From the NCBI GenBank assembly GCA_037444575.1, contig JBBIME010000007.1:262493-326492 (forward strand): a stretch of 64,000 nucleotides of DNA, read 5' to 3'. Of this stretch, positions 25,796 to 35,443 are shown one piece after another. This DNA is from Bacteriovorax sp037444575. GTDB lineage: Bacteria > Bdellovibrionota > Bacteriovoracia > Bacteriovoracales > Bacteriovoracaceae. The first letter of the stretch is position 1, and the number at the start of each line of letters is the position of its first letter. Both the position numbers and the translations under genes were made by a program. The notes under the pieces are model-generated. The model saw nothing but the letters and a program-made list of their open reading frames with translations, searched no databases and was not told the DNA's origin.

Positions 25796-27552
25796 TTCTT
25801 TACTTCAAGTTCGATGTAAGAAAAAGTACTTACATCAAAAAGACCGCGATCTGTTAATTTTAATTTTGGTATAACTGGCAGAGCAAGAAACGCCATCTGA
25901 ATGAAAGGTTCTTCAAGTGTGATTCCAATTTTTCTGTATTCTGTTTTTAATTTTTTTATATCTTCGTAAATTTCATTTCCCGTTTTTAAACTTAATAATC
26001 CAGCTAGCGGAAGTTCAAGAAGTGCTGTGACATTATCGCCATCCACTACGCACAATCCACCTCCTGATTCAATAAGAGCATTGGCAGCAACAACAATTTC
26101 TTCAATCGTTTTTCCGACAATCATCAAATTGTGAGAATCATGAGCAACACTTGCAGCAACCGCTCCACGTTTAAGTCCCATTCCTTTCACGAGCCCTAAA
26201 GCAGGAGAAAGGTTCTTTCCATAGCGTTCGATGTTTACCATAAAAAGAATATCGTCTTTATCAAATTTCTCTCCATCATATTGAGCTGTAATATGATTGG
26301 TAATAATTTCATCTTTCACAATTTCGATGACGTTATAGCAAGCAGGTTTTAGTTGATAATTAAAATCGCTAACCGAAAGAGGCTTTCTCTTAATTGTATT
26401 TTCCAGAGGAGGATTAGACGAGTTGAGCTTTTCTTTAATCGTTAGATCTAAATTTAAATCAGCAACTCTAACTCCTCTAATAAACACATCAGCAATTTCT
26501 ACATCTTCTAGATTTTTAAGAAGAACAATATCGGCCTGTTTCCCTGGCGCAATTAATCCAAGTCTCTTTAATCCAAAATGGCGAGCTGCTGACATGGAAG
26601 AAAGCCTGTAAGCGACGTGCACTGGCACATTGAGTTCTCGAATCATTTTCTTTATCAAGAAATTTATATGTCCTTCTTTTAAAATTTCATATGGATTTCG
26701 ATCATCGGTGCAGAGAAAACATTGAGGTGAATTAAATTCATTCACTAGTGGAGCAAGGGTCTTTAAATTTTTGGCAACTGATCCTTCACGAATGATAAGC
26801 GCCATTCCCTTTTGCAATTTCTCTTTTCCTTCTTCTTTAGAAACTGTTTCGTGACAATTTTGAATGCCGGCAGCGATATAAGCATTGAGGTCTTTTCCTC
26901 GGAGCATCGGACAGTGCCCATCGAGATTGAAGTCAGAGTACTCTTCAATCTTATCTAGAACACTTTCATCCCCGTTAATGACTCCTGGAAAATTCATCAT
27001 TTCAGCAAGCCCCAAAACATTGGGGTGTGATTTATGTTCTTTCATTTCAGAGAGCTTAAAATCTCCACCGTTTGTTTCAAATCCCGGAAGAGCTGGAACA
27101 CAAGACGAAGTTTGAACAAAAAGATTTTGGTGCATTAATTCAGAGGAACGCAAAAACCATGAGAAACCTTTATTCCCTATTACGTTGGTTATTTCATGAG
27201 GATCACAAATGGCCGTCGTCACTCCAAGAGGAAGAGTCATGCGTTCAAACTCAAACGGATTCATCATGGAAGATTCTATGTGAAGATGTCCATCAATAAA
27301 GCCAGGGACAGCGATAAGCCCTTTTGCATCGATAACTTTTAATGCATTTGCTTCAGCATATTCCAATCCGATTCCAGCAATTGTTTTCCCCGAAAGAACG
27401 ATGGCCGAATCAACAACTTCTCCATTAACAAGATCGAGAATCTTCACATTTTTAATAAGAACATCTGCAATCGACTCGCCACGAGCTACATCCAATACTT
27501 TTTTTAACTCACTTCGACTTAGTGTTTGGGTTCTTTTTTTAGCTAGTGACAT
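25792..27552 (-). CDS. ade: Adenine deaminase
   Basis: An amidohydrolase that converts adenine to hypoxanthine and ammonia, salvaging purines. The metal-binding motif GFIDGHLHIESSMM and the adjacent ICDPHEITNVIG are diagnostic of the Ade family. FLCTDDRNPYE and the C-terminal domain (GLKRGAVAASVAHDSHNLMIVG) complete it. At 586 residues it has the usual length. AGGATC precedes the ATG, 15 bp after the dacB stop. In a predator, hydrolysed prey nucleic acids would be a source of adenine (inference). Confidence 0.94.
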   Translation of the reverse strand: MSLAKKRTQTLSRSELKKVLDVARGESIADVLIKNVKILDLVNGEVVDSAIVLSGKTIAGIGLEYAEANALKVIDAKGLIAVPGFIDGHLHIESSMMNPFEFERMTLPLGVTTAICDPHEITNVIGNKGFSWFLRSSELMHQNLFVQTSSCVPALPGFETNGGDFKLSEMKEHKSHPNVLGLAEMMNFPGVINGDESVLDKIEEYSDFNLDGHCPMLRGKDLNAYIAAGIQNCHETVSKEEGKEKLQKGMALIIREGSVAKNLKTLAPLVNEFNSPQCFLCTDDRNPYEILKEGHINFLIKKMIRELNVPVHVAYRLSSMSAARHFGLKRLGLIAPGKQADIVLLKNLEDVEIADVFIRGVRVADLNLDLTIKEKLNSSNPPLENTIKRKPLSVSDFNYQLKPACYNVIEIVKDEIITNHITAQYDGEKFDKDDILFMVNIERYGKNLSPALGLVKGMGLKRGAVAASVAHDSHNLMIVGKTIEEIVVAANALIESGGGLCVVDGDNVTALLELPLAGLLSLKTGNEIYEDIKKLKTEYRKIGITLEEPFIQMAFLALPVIPKLKLTDRGLFDVSTFSYIELEVKK

Positions 27553-27567
27553 GATAGATCCTAAAAT

Positions 27568-28968
27568 TTATTTTAATTGATTGATTAAATCGTCAAAGAG
27601 TGGACGAGCGGCCAATCCATGATTGTAATCACCGTTGTAAAGAAACACGAAAATGATAGGTGAATCATTCTTTCTTCCGACATATCCAGCAAGGCCTACG
27701 ACTCCATCCAGATAGCCGGTTTTAGCTCGAACCATACTCTGCTCACTCTTATTTTTCATTCTATTTTTTAAAGTTCCATCAACCCCAGCTATTGGCAAGC
27801 CAGAAAGGAATTCTGGAAAAATAAGGAAATCATTCTTTATAGTGTTTAATACAAGCGCCAATTGCTTTGGAGTAAAACGATTGTCACGAGTAAGCCCTGA
27901 TACATTTTCTAAAGTATAGTCTTTGCGGTCAAAACCAACATGATCAAGATATTTTTTTATTTCTTCAATCCCGTCTTTCATGCGGGCGGGATTTGAGCTA
28001 TTTTCTGCTGCTAAATTTTTAGCGAGCATCTCTGCTACAAAATTATTTGAAAATTTAAGCATGTCAGAAGTAATCTCATTGAGATTCTTTGATGGAGAAG
28101 TGGCCAATGTTGCTGACCCAGCTTCGCAGCTTGCGATCTTTACTTTACCTTTTAAGGTTATCCCTCTCTCTTTTAAAAATTGCTTTAAATGCATTCCTAT
28201 CCACAAATTAGGATTTGAAATGCTTTTATAAATAACTGCTTCTTGTCCATCTTCAGAAATAGATCCACTGACAATAATCTTGTCATGATCACCGGCCTTA
28301 ACTCTATGAGCTTCAAGAGTCTTTACTCCTGATTTTGCCACAGTCTTAGTATTGTTTTCCAATTCCAGGTAATCATTTTCAGGATCGAGGAATATTTTAG
28401 CAGGTGCTCCTGCTTTATCTGCCGGGCGGATAAAAATATTGATACTATTCCAATTAAATGAAGCTGCGGTTACAGGTGCATCAAAAGCTCGATCCACTCT
28501 TACGGACTCTCTTCCTAAATCAAAAAGTTCGTCATCAAAGCGAGTCGCATCTACACTTAAATCGCCTTCGATAACATTTAATCCTGTTCGCTTTAATTCA
28601 TTAACTAGAAACCACATTTTCTCTGAAACAAAAGAAGGATCTCCGCCTCCTTTTAAACACAGGTCACCTTTTAGAACTCCTGTAATGATGGGATTCTTGG
28701 CAAGAATCTTCGTTTCAAATTTTTTATTCATGGGAAGCACATTAAGAACGGCTGCCCCTGTAACAATTTTCGTAAGAGAAGCTGGAACCATCAAACGAGT
28801 AGCGTTTACATTAAAAATTTCTTTGCCTTCATCTTCAATGTAAAGGCCAAGGTTTTGCTCAGAAAAATGGTGCTTTTTAATAATCGCTTTTAAGCGGTCA
28901 TTTAGGTCGGATGCCAAAGAAGTTTGTACAGAGACCATAATAGCGAGAATGATATATACAAAATTCAT
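27568..28968 (-). CDS. dacB: D-alanyl-D-alanine carboxypeptidase/endopeptidase (PBP4 type)
   Basis: A periplasmic low-molecular-weight penicillin-binding protein that trims and hydrolyses peptidoglycan cross-links. The signal peptide ends near LAS (residue 20). The catalytic motifs are SLTK (Ser64), SNN (about residue 305) and KTG in RAKTGYLDG (about residue 415). The large gap between SxxK and SxN matches PBP4 with its inserted domain. The length (466) is typical. In Bdellovibrio, dedicated DacB proteins round up prey; nothing here shows whether this copy is for prey or self. It heads the dacB-ade-GIY-YIG-can-HD run. Confidence 0.93.
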   Translation of the reverse strand: MNFVYIILAIMVSVQTSLASDLNDRLKAIIKKHHFSEQNLGLYIEDEGKEIFNVNATRLMVPASLTKIVTGAAVLNVLPMNKKFETKILAKNPIITGVLKGDLCLKGGGDPSFVSEKMWFLVNELKRTGLNVIEGDLSVDATRFDDELFDLGRESVRVDRAFDAPVTAASFNWNSINIFIRPADKAGAPAKIFLDPENDYLELENNTKTVAKSGVKTLEAHRVKAGDHDKIIVSGSISEDGQEAVIYKSISNPNLWIGMHLKQFLKERGITLKGKVKIASCEAGSATLATSPSKNLNEITSDMLKFSNNFVAEMLAKNLAAENSSNPARMKDGIEEIKKYLDHVGFDRKDYTLENVSGLTRDNRFTPKQLALVLNTIKNDFLIFPEFLSGLPIAGVDGTLKNRMKNKSEQSMVRAKTGYLDGVVGLAGYVGRKNDSPIIFVFLYNGDYNHGLAARPLFDDLINQLK

Positions 28969-29043
28969 AGAAATCTCTTGGTAAGTTTTGTTAATTTGGA
29001 TAATATTTTAACTTTAGTTTCAAATCTTTCACAAGGAGATTAT

Positions 29044-30162
29044 GTGAAAACACCTTTAAGTAAGTTCGCAATAATTGCACTAAGTGCTGCCTATACCCTA
29101 TCAGCTCAGACCTCTTTTGGCGCAGAAAAACTGAGATTAATTGCTGATCAGAATATTCCAGCGGGAGAGAAATTCAAAGAAACCGAAATTGGGGGCCTTT
29201 CTGGACTTACCTTTGATAAAGCGAAAAATAAAATCATCGCCATTAGTGACGACAGAGGCACAGTAAATGATGTCCGCCTATATGAGTTTGATCTTAAACT
29301 TGATGAAAAATCTTTTAATGTCACACCAACTGAAGTGGTTATTTTAAAAAATAAAGAAGGAAAACCTTTCAAAAAAGGAACCATCAACTTTAAAGGGGTC
29401 ACTCTATTTAATAATGATATTCTTGCCAGCACTGAGGGGCGACTCAATAAAGAACCACCGATCAACCCTGAAATTTATCAATTCTCTAGAGAGGGAGCAT
29501 TCAAAAGCAATCTTGAAATCCCAGAGCAGTTTCTAGATAAAAAAGAAGATAGCCAGTTTGGCCCAAGAGACAATCTTGTTTTCGAAGCGCTTTCAGCAAC
29601 CAAAGATGGAAAATCTCTTTGGGTTGGAAATGAAGAAGCTCTCTTACAAGACGATCGCACTTCTACTCCAAACTACGCAAGTACAGTTCGACTCATTCAA
29701 TACAAAGATTTAAAACCAGTAAAACAGGTTGCCTATAAATTAGAAAAAGTTCCTAGCGTAAAAGTGGCAGGACTTACGGTTGGAGAAACTGGTCTTTCAG
29801 ATATCCTTGCGGTTGATGACAACCATTTTTATACAATCGAAAGAAGTCATCTTCCTCTAGCTAAAAAAACTGTGATTAGACTTTTTAAAGATTCCATCGA
29901 TGATAAAACCACTGATATATCCAAGGTGGATTCAATAATGAAAACAAAGAAAAATATTAAAACAGTAGATAAGGAACTCATCGCTGATCTAGAGGATTTC
30001 AAAGGTCAACTGTCTGCAAACTTTCAGACGGTAGAAAATATCGAAGGAATCTGCTTTGGGCCAACTCTTCCAAATGGCCATGAAACAATTATCTTTGTTA
30101 GCAACAATGGGTTTAAAGCGAATCAACGTACTCAATTCCTGGCTTTTGAGATCTTGCCATAG
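29044..30162 (+). CDS. Exported esterase-like activity of phytase family protein
   Basis: A signal peptide (about residues 1-27, ending SFGA) precedes a beta-propeller-like domain of the Phytase-like family. Features are GGLSGLTFDKAKNKIIAISDD near the N-terminus and the conserved FEALSATKDGKSLWVGNE and ENIEGICFGP blocks. Enzyme activity in this family is poorly defined. The start is the GTG at 29044, preceded by AAGGAG; the longer frame from 28924 runs into the divergent dacB gene and lacks the signal peptide at its N-terminus. It is single-gene, with a likely promoter TTGGTA/TAATAT between the divergent genes. Confidence 0.83.
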   Translation: MKTPLSKFAIIALSAAYTLSAQTSFGAEKLRLIADQNIPAGEKFKETEIGGLSGLTFDKAKNKIIAISDDRGTVNDVRLYEFDLKLDEKSFNVTPTEVVILKNKEGKPFKKGTINFKGVTLFNNDILASTEGRLNKEPPINPEIYQFSREGAFKSNLEIPEQFLDKKEDSQFGPRDNLVFEALSATKDGKSLWVGNEEALLQDDRTSTPNYASTVRLIQYKDLKPVKQVAYKLEKVPSVKVAGLTVGETGLSDILAVDDNHFYTIERSHLPLAKKTVIRLFKDSIDDKTTDISKVDSIMKTKKNIKTVDKELIADLEDFKGQLSANFQTVENIEGICFGPTLPNGHETIIFVSNNGFKANQRTQFLAFEILP

Positions 30163-30170
30163 GGCAAATT

Positions 30171-32189
30171 TTAAAAACCATCACAGTTGTTGCATGTTTC
30201 ATTTGATTTATAAGCTTTGAGTTTTCCAGCGTTGTCAACTTGGATGCGGAGATCAAAGCTTCTGTCATTTAAAACAGCGTTCATCGCTTGAAATGATGAG
30301 TATGTTGAAGAAAGCTCATGCTCTCCAAATTTAAAAGTTATTTTTGTACCATCCTTAGCAGCAGCATTTATTTTTACAAGAACCAGTTCACTTAATTTTG
30401 ATTCTGGGATAATTGATAAAAGAAATGCTGACCCAAATGTTTTAAACATTTCATTTAATTTTAGTTTCTCAAATGTTTTTATTTTTTCATCAATATCAGT
30501 CGTATTGAGTATGATATACAATGATTTCTTTAATTGGCTTAAACTATCGATGAAGAGAATTCGTGCAGGATCATTCTCTGGCCTTGATGTATCCGCTAGA
30601 TAAACAGTATAAGGATAGCGATCCGCCAATTCTTTCAACTTTTGTGAAATCTCTTCCATTGTCATTTTCGGCATTGATTGCATGGCCTCTTGGTGAACAA
30701 CAATACTAGTGTTTAAATAAGCAGCCTGCTTATCCTGGCCATCTACAAAATTTCCCCAATCGATTTGGTTAAATATAAACGGTGATATAAATTTTAGGGA
30801 GGCCATTTCATGTTTAATTTTATCTGCTTTTAAATTGGCATCACTAATATTTCTATAAAGATAAAGATCTGAAAGAGATGTTGGTGTTGGTTTTTGATTA
30901 GAATCGCTTAAATTCGCATTGTAAGCAGTTTCAATACCATTGTATTCCACCGAGCTAATAAAATCTTGGATGGCATTATAGTTATCAGTGGTTAATCGAG
31001 ATGAATAAAACAAATCAACACGTTCATTGTTTTCATTCCATCCTTGGGTAATCGAATGCCCCATATAATCGGAGTAATTTCTATTCCAAACATTTAGAAG
31101 AAACTTTGCATTTGAAGAAAAACTTAGTGAATGAAAGTTAGTAGACATTGTTCCTTTAAAAATTCTAATAACAGCTCTATCTTTAGTTGGTTTTTCAATA
31201 TCTAAAGCATGAGCGTCTTCAGCTTTTTTAACTAAAAGAACTAAACGGCCACTAATACTTTGATCTGCCATCTGAAAATTTAAAATACTTACATATTTTA
31301 AACTTCTAAATTCTTCCATAACGAAGTTATAGGCATCTGTTCCTTCTTTTGTGTCGAAGTTAAAAATATAATCGGCCATATATGTTTCTGTTGGTAGGTC
31401 CTCAATCGGAGTACCACTCATTGCAGCTGTTAAAATATTGAGTTTTACGTATCTACTTAGCCATCTATTAACTGCACCAACAGCAAAGTTAAAAAATCCT
31501 AAAGGGGCCGCTGCTGCACTAAATGATGCTGATCCTAATGCTCTGGTTGCAATAAAACGAACTCTTGCCGCGTTTCCTCGCAGACGGTAAACATCTACAA
31601 TTAAACTTGAACCTCTATTGATTCCGACAGAGGCGTTTTTTGCGACTCCGTCAAAAATTGATCCCACGCCAGCAGAAGCTCCGATACCAACTCCCATATC
31701 AACTCGAACAACATCTCCGGGATTTAACTCTGATTTTGCTCTTTCTGAATCCCATGGAAAACGGTTTAAGAAATATGGTTTTGCTTCTATGGCATCTCTT
31801 TTTTCTTTGAATAGTCTTACAAATGTTACTTTTGCACTAAGAGATGCACCAAGACCAATATCACTTATTGCTTTAGAAAGGCCGATGTTTGCATCATAGG
31901 CATCAGAGCGAAGATGATAACTTCTTACATAAGCAGGTTCTGTATTATATCTATAGTTCATTGAAAAGCCGGCACTCATTCCAGAGACTATGGTTTTATT
32001 TACAGAAATAGGAGTTAGATCAAAAGATATTCTCGTATTTTCCCATGTCTCTTTCCAAAAGCCGTCTTTTACCGGGGTAATTAATTCACCTAGCGTTTTT
32101 GGAATTTCTGCCAAGGTGATTGATGGGACAAGAAGAAAAATCATTCCAACAGTAATAATGTTCTTTCTTAGTGAGAATTGATTTTTCAT
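30171..32189 (-). CDS. Exported protein of unknown function (672 aa)
   Basis: A signal peptide (MKNQFSLRKNIITVGMIFLLVPSITLA) is followed by a domain with many alternating-residue, glycine-rich beta strands up to about residue 240. These include GLGASLSAKVTF and GVGIGASAGVGS, which would suit a membrane-associated beta sheet, then mixed alpha/beta sequence. A CNNC pair sits at the extreme C-terminus. No family recognised. AAGGTG provides the ribosome site. It faces the phytase-like gene convergently with an 8 bp gap. Confidence 0.75.
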   Translation of the reverse strand: MKNQFSLRKNIITVGMIFLLVPSITLAEIPKTLGELITPVKDGFWKETWENTRISFDLTPISVNKTIVSGMSAGFSMNYRYNTEPAYVRSYHLRSDAYDANIGLSKAISDIGLGASLSAKVTFVRLFKEKRDAIEAKPYFLNRFPWDSERAKSELNPGDVVRVDMGVGIGASAGVGSIFDGVAKNASVGINRGSSLIVDVYRLRGNAARVRFIATRALGSASFSAAAAPLGFFNFAVGAVNRWLSRYVKLNILTAAMSGTPIEDLPTETYMADYIFNFDTKEGTDAYNFVMEEFRSLKYVSILNFQMADQSISGRLVLLVKKAEDAHALDIEKPTKDRAVIRIFKGTMSTNFHSLSFSSNAKFLLNVWNRNYSDYMGHSITQGWNENNERVDLFYSSRLTTDNYNAIQDFISSVEYNGIETAYNANLSDSNQKPTPTSLSDLYLYRNISDANLKADKIKHEMASLKFISPFIFNQIDWGNFVDGQDKQAAYLNTSIVVHQEAMQSMPKMTMEEISQKLKELADRYPYTVYLADTSRPENDPARILFIDSLSQLKKSLYIILNTTDIDEKIKTFEKLKLNEMFKTFGSAFLLSIIPESKLSELVLVKINAAAKDGTKITFKFGEHELSSTYSSFQAMNAVLNDRSFDLRIQVDNAGKLKAYKSNETCNNCDGF

Positions 32190-32430
32190 AAAAACACACC
32201 TTATAAGGATATATATATTTAATTTTTTAAAGCAATTAATGTGCCTTTTAAAATTTGAAAACTAACCTTATTTACGATCTATGAAAAAACAGAAAATTGC
32301 CTTCACTTCCCTCTCGTTTTCAATCATTACCTCGAGCTTGAAATCGTCTAATTTTTAGACAGCTATAAAAAGTTTAACAGGTAATGGGCGTGTTCCCACC
32401 TCTAACCTCCTAAAATCCCCTCCGCAAATC

Positions 32431-32446
32431 TGGCACTCTCCTTGCT
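32431..32446 (+). promoter_or_regulatory. Sigma-54 (-24/-12) promoter
   Basis: TGGCAC at 32431-32436 and TTGCT at 32442-32446 match the RpoN consensus TGGCAC-N5-TTGCW with the required spacing between the GG and GC doublets. The expected start is near 32456, leaving a leader of about 30 bases with an AAGAGAG ribosome site before the ATG at 32486. It should need an enhancer-binding activator. Confidence 0.75.
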
Positions 32447-32485
32447 TTATTAATTCACAAGAAATCTTAAAAAAGAGAGTACGTT

Positions 32486-32827
32486 ATGAAAGCACTATTT
32501 ATCACAATCATCACCCTCACTAGCTTGAGCGCTAATGCGAGTATCTTTTGTCACACTCCACGTTCAAATAAAGTTTTTGAGATTAAAGATTCAAAAGTTA
32601 CTTTCTATAATGAATTCGATACTGCAGCTAAAAGAGAACTAGCATCAGTATTCTCTAGATCAAGACCAAATGAGAAAGGGATGACAAAAGTTGTAGATTT
32701 TGAAAATCAAAAGCACACAATTCATATAGCAGATTCATCTAATTTTTCTGATGTTGATGACTATATCATTATCAAGGCTAAAACTGGCCATGAAGTGACT
32801 TATCCACTTACTTGTGAACAAAAATAA
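32486..32827 (+). CDS. Small exported protein of unknown function (113 aa) behind a sigma-54 promoter
   Basis: The signal peptide is MKALFITIITLTSLSANA, and the mature protein is about 95 residues. It has one cysteine near each end (FCHTP and LTCEQ), likely joined in the periplasm. The middle is charged and beta-rich. No family recognised. It has its own near-perfect sigma-54 promoter and its own terminator, so it is a separately controlled single-gene unit. Confidence 0.72.
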   Translation: MKALFITIITLTSLSANASIFCHTPRSNKVFEIKDSKVTFYNEFDTAAKRELASVFSRSRPNEKGMTKVVDFENQKHTIHIADSSNFSDVDDYIIIKAKTGHEVTYPLTCEQK

Positions 32828-32868
32828 AAATTAACTTTGCTCAAGTCCCCCCCTTGAGTGAAATACCC

Positions 32869-32910
32869 AAGCCTTGTCTTTAGCCCCATTAGAGACGAGG
32901 CTTTTTTTTC
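32869..32910 (+). terminator. Rho-independent terminator
   Basis: Arms AAGCCTTGTCT and AGACGAGGCTT (one T-G mismatch) enclose a loop of about 13 bases and run into eight Ts. It ends the sigma-54-driven small gene, seven bases from the convergent manA stop. Confidence 0.88.
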
Positions 32911-32916
32911 AGGGGA

Positions 32917-33774
32917 TTAGAAAATAATCAACAAGGATCCTTCTTCTAGCGCTTCAATTTTTAAATTCTTTTCATCCGAGACAGTAACTGCCTCATAAGA
33001 ATTAATATCCTGATGATTAATTCGAATTTTTCCATTGAGGTTTAAGATCGAACATGGACGATCTAAACTTTCTAGCTCGCGAGAATAATTCTCATTGGGA
33101 TTTTGATTAAGAAAGAAGAGATGAAAATCAGGATGAGTACAAATATCATTTAAACCTTTCATTGAAAAAAGATTATTTTTGTACTGAAAACTTTCAAGTG
33201 TATTAGCAGATGGATCAAAGTTAATTACGTCCAAAGATTTTTCAACATGCAACTCGCGTGAAACTCCTTTTTCGTCAAGGCGATCCCAATCCCACACTCG
33301 ATAAGTGATTCCTGAATTCTGTTGAACTTCGGCCAGAGTGATGTCTCGTCCAATAGCATGAATAGTTCCTGCAGGAACAAAAAAGAAATCCCCTGCTTTG
33401 ACCGAATAAAAATTTAAAAGTTCGTTGATTGGCCTCTTCTCCAGAAGGGCATTTTTTAACGTCTCTTTTGTGACAGAAGGTTTTAATCCTAAATAAATTC
33501 CGGCATCAGGTTTAGCATCTAAGATAATCCAGCACTCTGTTTTTCCCAATGAATTTTCATGTAGTCTGGCATACTCATCAGGTGGGTGAACTTGAATCGA
33601 AAGCTCATCACTTGTATCAATAAATTTTGCTAAATAAGGCAAGTGTGCTTCGTGAATTTCCATTGTTTCGCCAATGGGTTCAGATCCTTTCTCGAATGAG
33701 AGTCCCTTCATTTCTTCAAGTTTTTTTCCTCCCCAAATTTTTCTTACAACGGAAGGACTAAGTTTCTTAATCAT
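32917..33774 (-). CDS. manA: Mannose-6-phosphate isomerase, class I
   Basis: This zinc enzyme interconverts mannose-6-phosphate and fructose-6-phosphate, feeding GDP-mannose for polysaccharide synthesis or taking mannose into glycolysis. The zinc ligands are in IQVHPPDEYA, GKTECW and PAGTIHAIG. The length (285) matches the short bacterial form. The N-terminus IWGGKKLEE is typical. It is monocistronic and divergent from the LON-domain gene. Confidence 0.92.
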   Translation of the reverse strand: MIKKLSPSVVRKIWGGKKLEEMKGLSFEKGSEPIGETMEIHEAHLPYLAKFIDTSDELSIQVHPPDEYARLHENSLGKTECWIILDAKPDAGIYLGLKPSVTKETLKNALLEKRPINELLNFYSVKAGDFFFVPAGTIHAIGRDITLAEVQQNSGITYRVWDWDRLDEKGVSRELHVEKSLDVINFDPSANTLESFQYKNNLFSMKGLNDICTHPDFHLFFLNQNPNENYSRELESLDRPCSILNLNGKIRINHQDINSYEAVTVSDEKNLKIEALEEGSLLIIF

Positions 33775-33884
33775 TGTGGCTACATATCCTCATAGAGTTG
33801 GCACTATTGTCTCAGCCCTCCTTCGAGTTTTCAAGCTAATAACCCAAATTCCCGATATTTGGAGTTCTCTATTAAAATATCATT

Positions 33885-34538
33885 ATGAAAAGAACTGTTC
33901 CAACTCTCTATCTACACAATAATATTTTCTATCCACTTACTGTGATTCCTCTTTCAGTAAGTGATCAGACATCTAAACAAATGCTTTTAAGTTGCTTTGA
34001 AAACAACTTAACAATCGCTCTCTATTATCCAATCGAGCGGTCAAAAAATGTTGGAACACTTGGAAAAATTCTTTTAGTTGATCACAACAGAGATGGAAGC
34101 TTGAGCGTAATGGTCCAAGGATTGGCGAGAGTAAAATTGCTTGGTATTAAAGTTCAAGAACCTTATCCTCAGTTTCTTATCGAAGAGTATGGGGATTCGG
34201 ATGAAAGAAGCCAGACCTTAAATGACTCTCCATTAGAACGACTATATTTAATACTTGATCACTGGCTGCAGCGCCATGTCCATTCCCCTAAAGAGCGCGA
34301 GCGTTTCATGAAAGAGATGGGCAATCCTGCGAAGCTCATAAACAATCTGTGTATGCTTCTCATTAAAGACATTGAACTAAAGCAAATATTTTTAGAGAGT
34401 ACTTCTCTTACAGACAGAGTGCGGATGATGAATGCCTTGCTAGTGGGAGATTCTCCAGAGTCAGAAGATCTAGGAATGTGTGAGGCGATCAAAAATTTTG
34501 AACGCCTCGAAACAGATCATTTTAAAAGTGTGAGCTAA
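33885..34538 (+). CDS. LON substrate-binding domain protein (no protease domain)
   Basis: The whole 217-residue protein corresponds to the N-terminal domain of Lon (PF02190): NNIFYPLTVIPLSV, later GTLGKILLVDHNRDGSLSVMVQGLARVKL, then a helical bundle. There is no AAA+ or protease domain. Stand-alone LON proteins may recruit or sequester substrates, but the role is not established. The ATG has no nearby ribosome site. A TATTAAAAT box ends about six bases before it, so the message could be leaderless. Confidence 0.88.
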   Translation: MKRTVPTLYLHNNIFYPLTVIPLSVSDQTSKQMLLSCFENNLTIALYYPIERSKNVGTLGKILLVDHNRDGSLSVMVQGLARVKLLGIKVQEPYPQFLIEEYGDSDERSQTLNDSPLERLYLILDHWLQRHVHSPKERERFMKEMGNPAKLINNLCMLLIKDIELKQIFLESTSLTDRVRMMNALLVGDSPESEDLGMCEAIKNFERLETDHFKSVS

Positions 34539-35204
34539 TTAAAAAACAGTAACAACAAAATTTAATAGGAAAAGTCCAAGTCCCGAGATAACTGGGATAC
34601 AAAGATTATCGTCAACAAATTGAGAACAAAGTTCTGAAATGGCCCCAATTAATCCTGCTGCAATTGCGAAAATGAGAAGATTCATATTTGGACTTGCGTG
34701 AATCAATCCATAAACTAAAGTTACGATGTAACAAACAGAAAATGCCGCAATTGATCCTTGAAGTGATTTGTTAGGAAGGATTTTATCGCGCCCATAAAGG
34801 ATTCCACAAAACGATGCTATCGGATCTGCAAAAACTAAAAAAAGTACTGAAAGGATAGCGATTCGCTCTGGGAAAAAGAAAAGTGAAAGAGACACACCTA
34901 AAGCGTAAAATGGCATCCCACTTACAGAATTTTTTTCAGATTCTCTCATGACAGGTTTCATAAGCGTCATAAGCAATTGGTTCATTTTTTCATTTTTTAG
35001 ACGCAGGTATTCAACAAGAAATGAACATACAGAGAAGACTAAAAGCAAAGCGGCCATTGAATCAGTTGTAAGACCAGATTTAAGATAGACAGTGAAGCCA
35101 ATTAAGCCAGTGGCCATGTGCCAAAGTTTGCGAGTGATATGTAGATCAGATCTCATGCTAAAGGGTGACGAAACTCTAATTTGCGAGAGAAGCGCTTGTC
35201 CCAT
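34539..35204 (-). CDS. DGK1/SEC59-like CTP-dependent lipid kinase, membrane protein
   Basis: An integral membrane protein with about six or seven hydrophobic segments. Family marks are ITRKLWHMATGL near the N-terminus, VEYLRL, and the conserved FADPIASFCGILYGRDKILPNKSLQGSIA, as in yeast diacylglycerol kinase, dolichol kinase and phytol kinase. It would phosphorylate a lipid alcohol in the inner membrane; the substrate is unknown. The start at 35204 is set by AGGAG seven bases upstream; an open frame continues to 35246 without support. Confidence 0.82.
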   Translation of the reverse strand: MGQALLSQIRVSSPFSMRSDLHITRKLWHMATGLIGFTVYLKSGLTTDSMAALLLVFSVCSFLVEYLRLKNEKMNQLLMTLMKPVMRESEKNSVSGMPFYALGVSLSLFFFPERIAILSVLFLVFADPIASFCGILYGRDKILPNKSLQGSIAAFSVCYIVTLVYGLIHASPNMNLLIFAIAAGLIGAISELCSQFVDDNLCIPVISGLGLFLLNFVVTVF

Positions 35205-35443
35205 GAAGTAACTCCTAGGATACAAATAACCAAGAAAGATGGTCATTTATTGAATTTGCTTAACATTTGGGTAAAGCCTACTAGCACTCCCAAAAACTGT
35301 AAATCTCTCTGCATTAATTACAAGAATCGTGGTTACAACTACTTTGGTATTTTTTCCCTTACATTCTCCTATTTTTCTTCCTATAATGTATCAAAATACC
35401 TGCTAAGATTATGAATTAAGGCTTAAAAAGAGGATGGAATCTT

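Noticed and set aside
28924..29043. Longer N-terminus of the phytase-like protein
   Set aside because: It would overlap dacB and bury the signal peptide; AAGGAG precedes the GTG at 29044.
32281..32358. 25-codon frame starting MKKQKIAF in the gap before the sigma-54 gene
   Set aside because: No ribosome site, no promoter, and no signal peptide or family; it fits chance in AT-rich sequence.
33800..33820. TTGGCACTATTGTC between manA and the LON gene, considered as a sigma-54 promoter
   Set aside because: The -12 TTGC element is absent at the required spacing.
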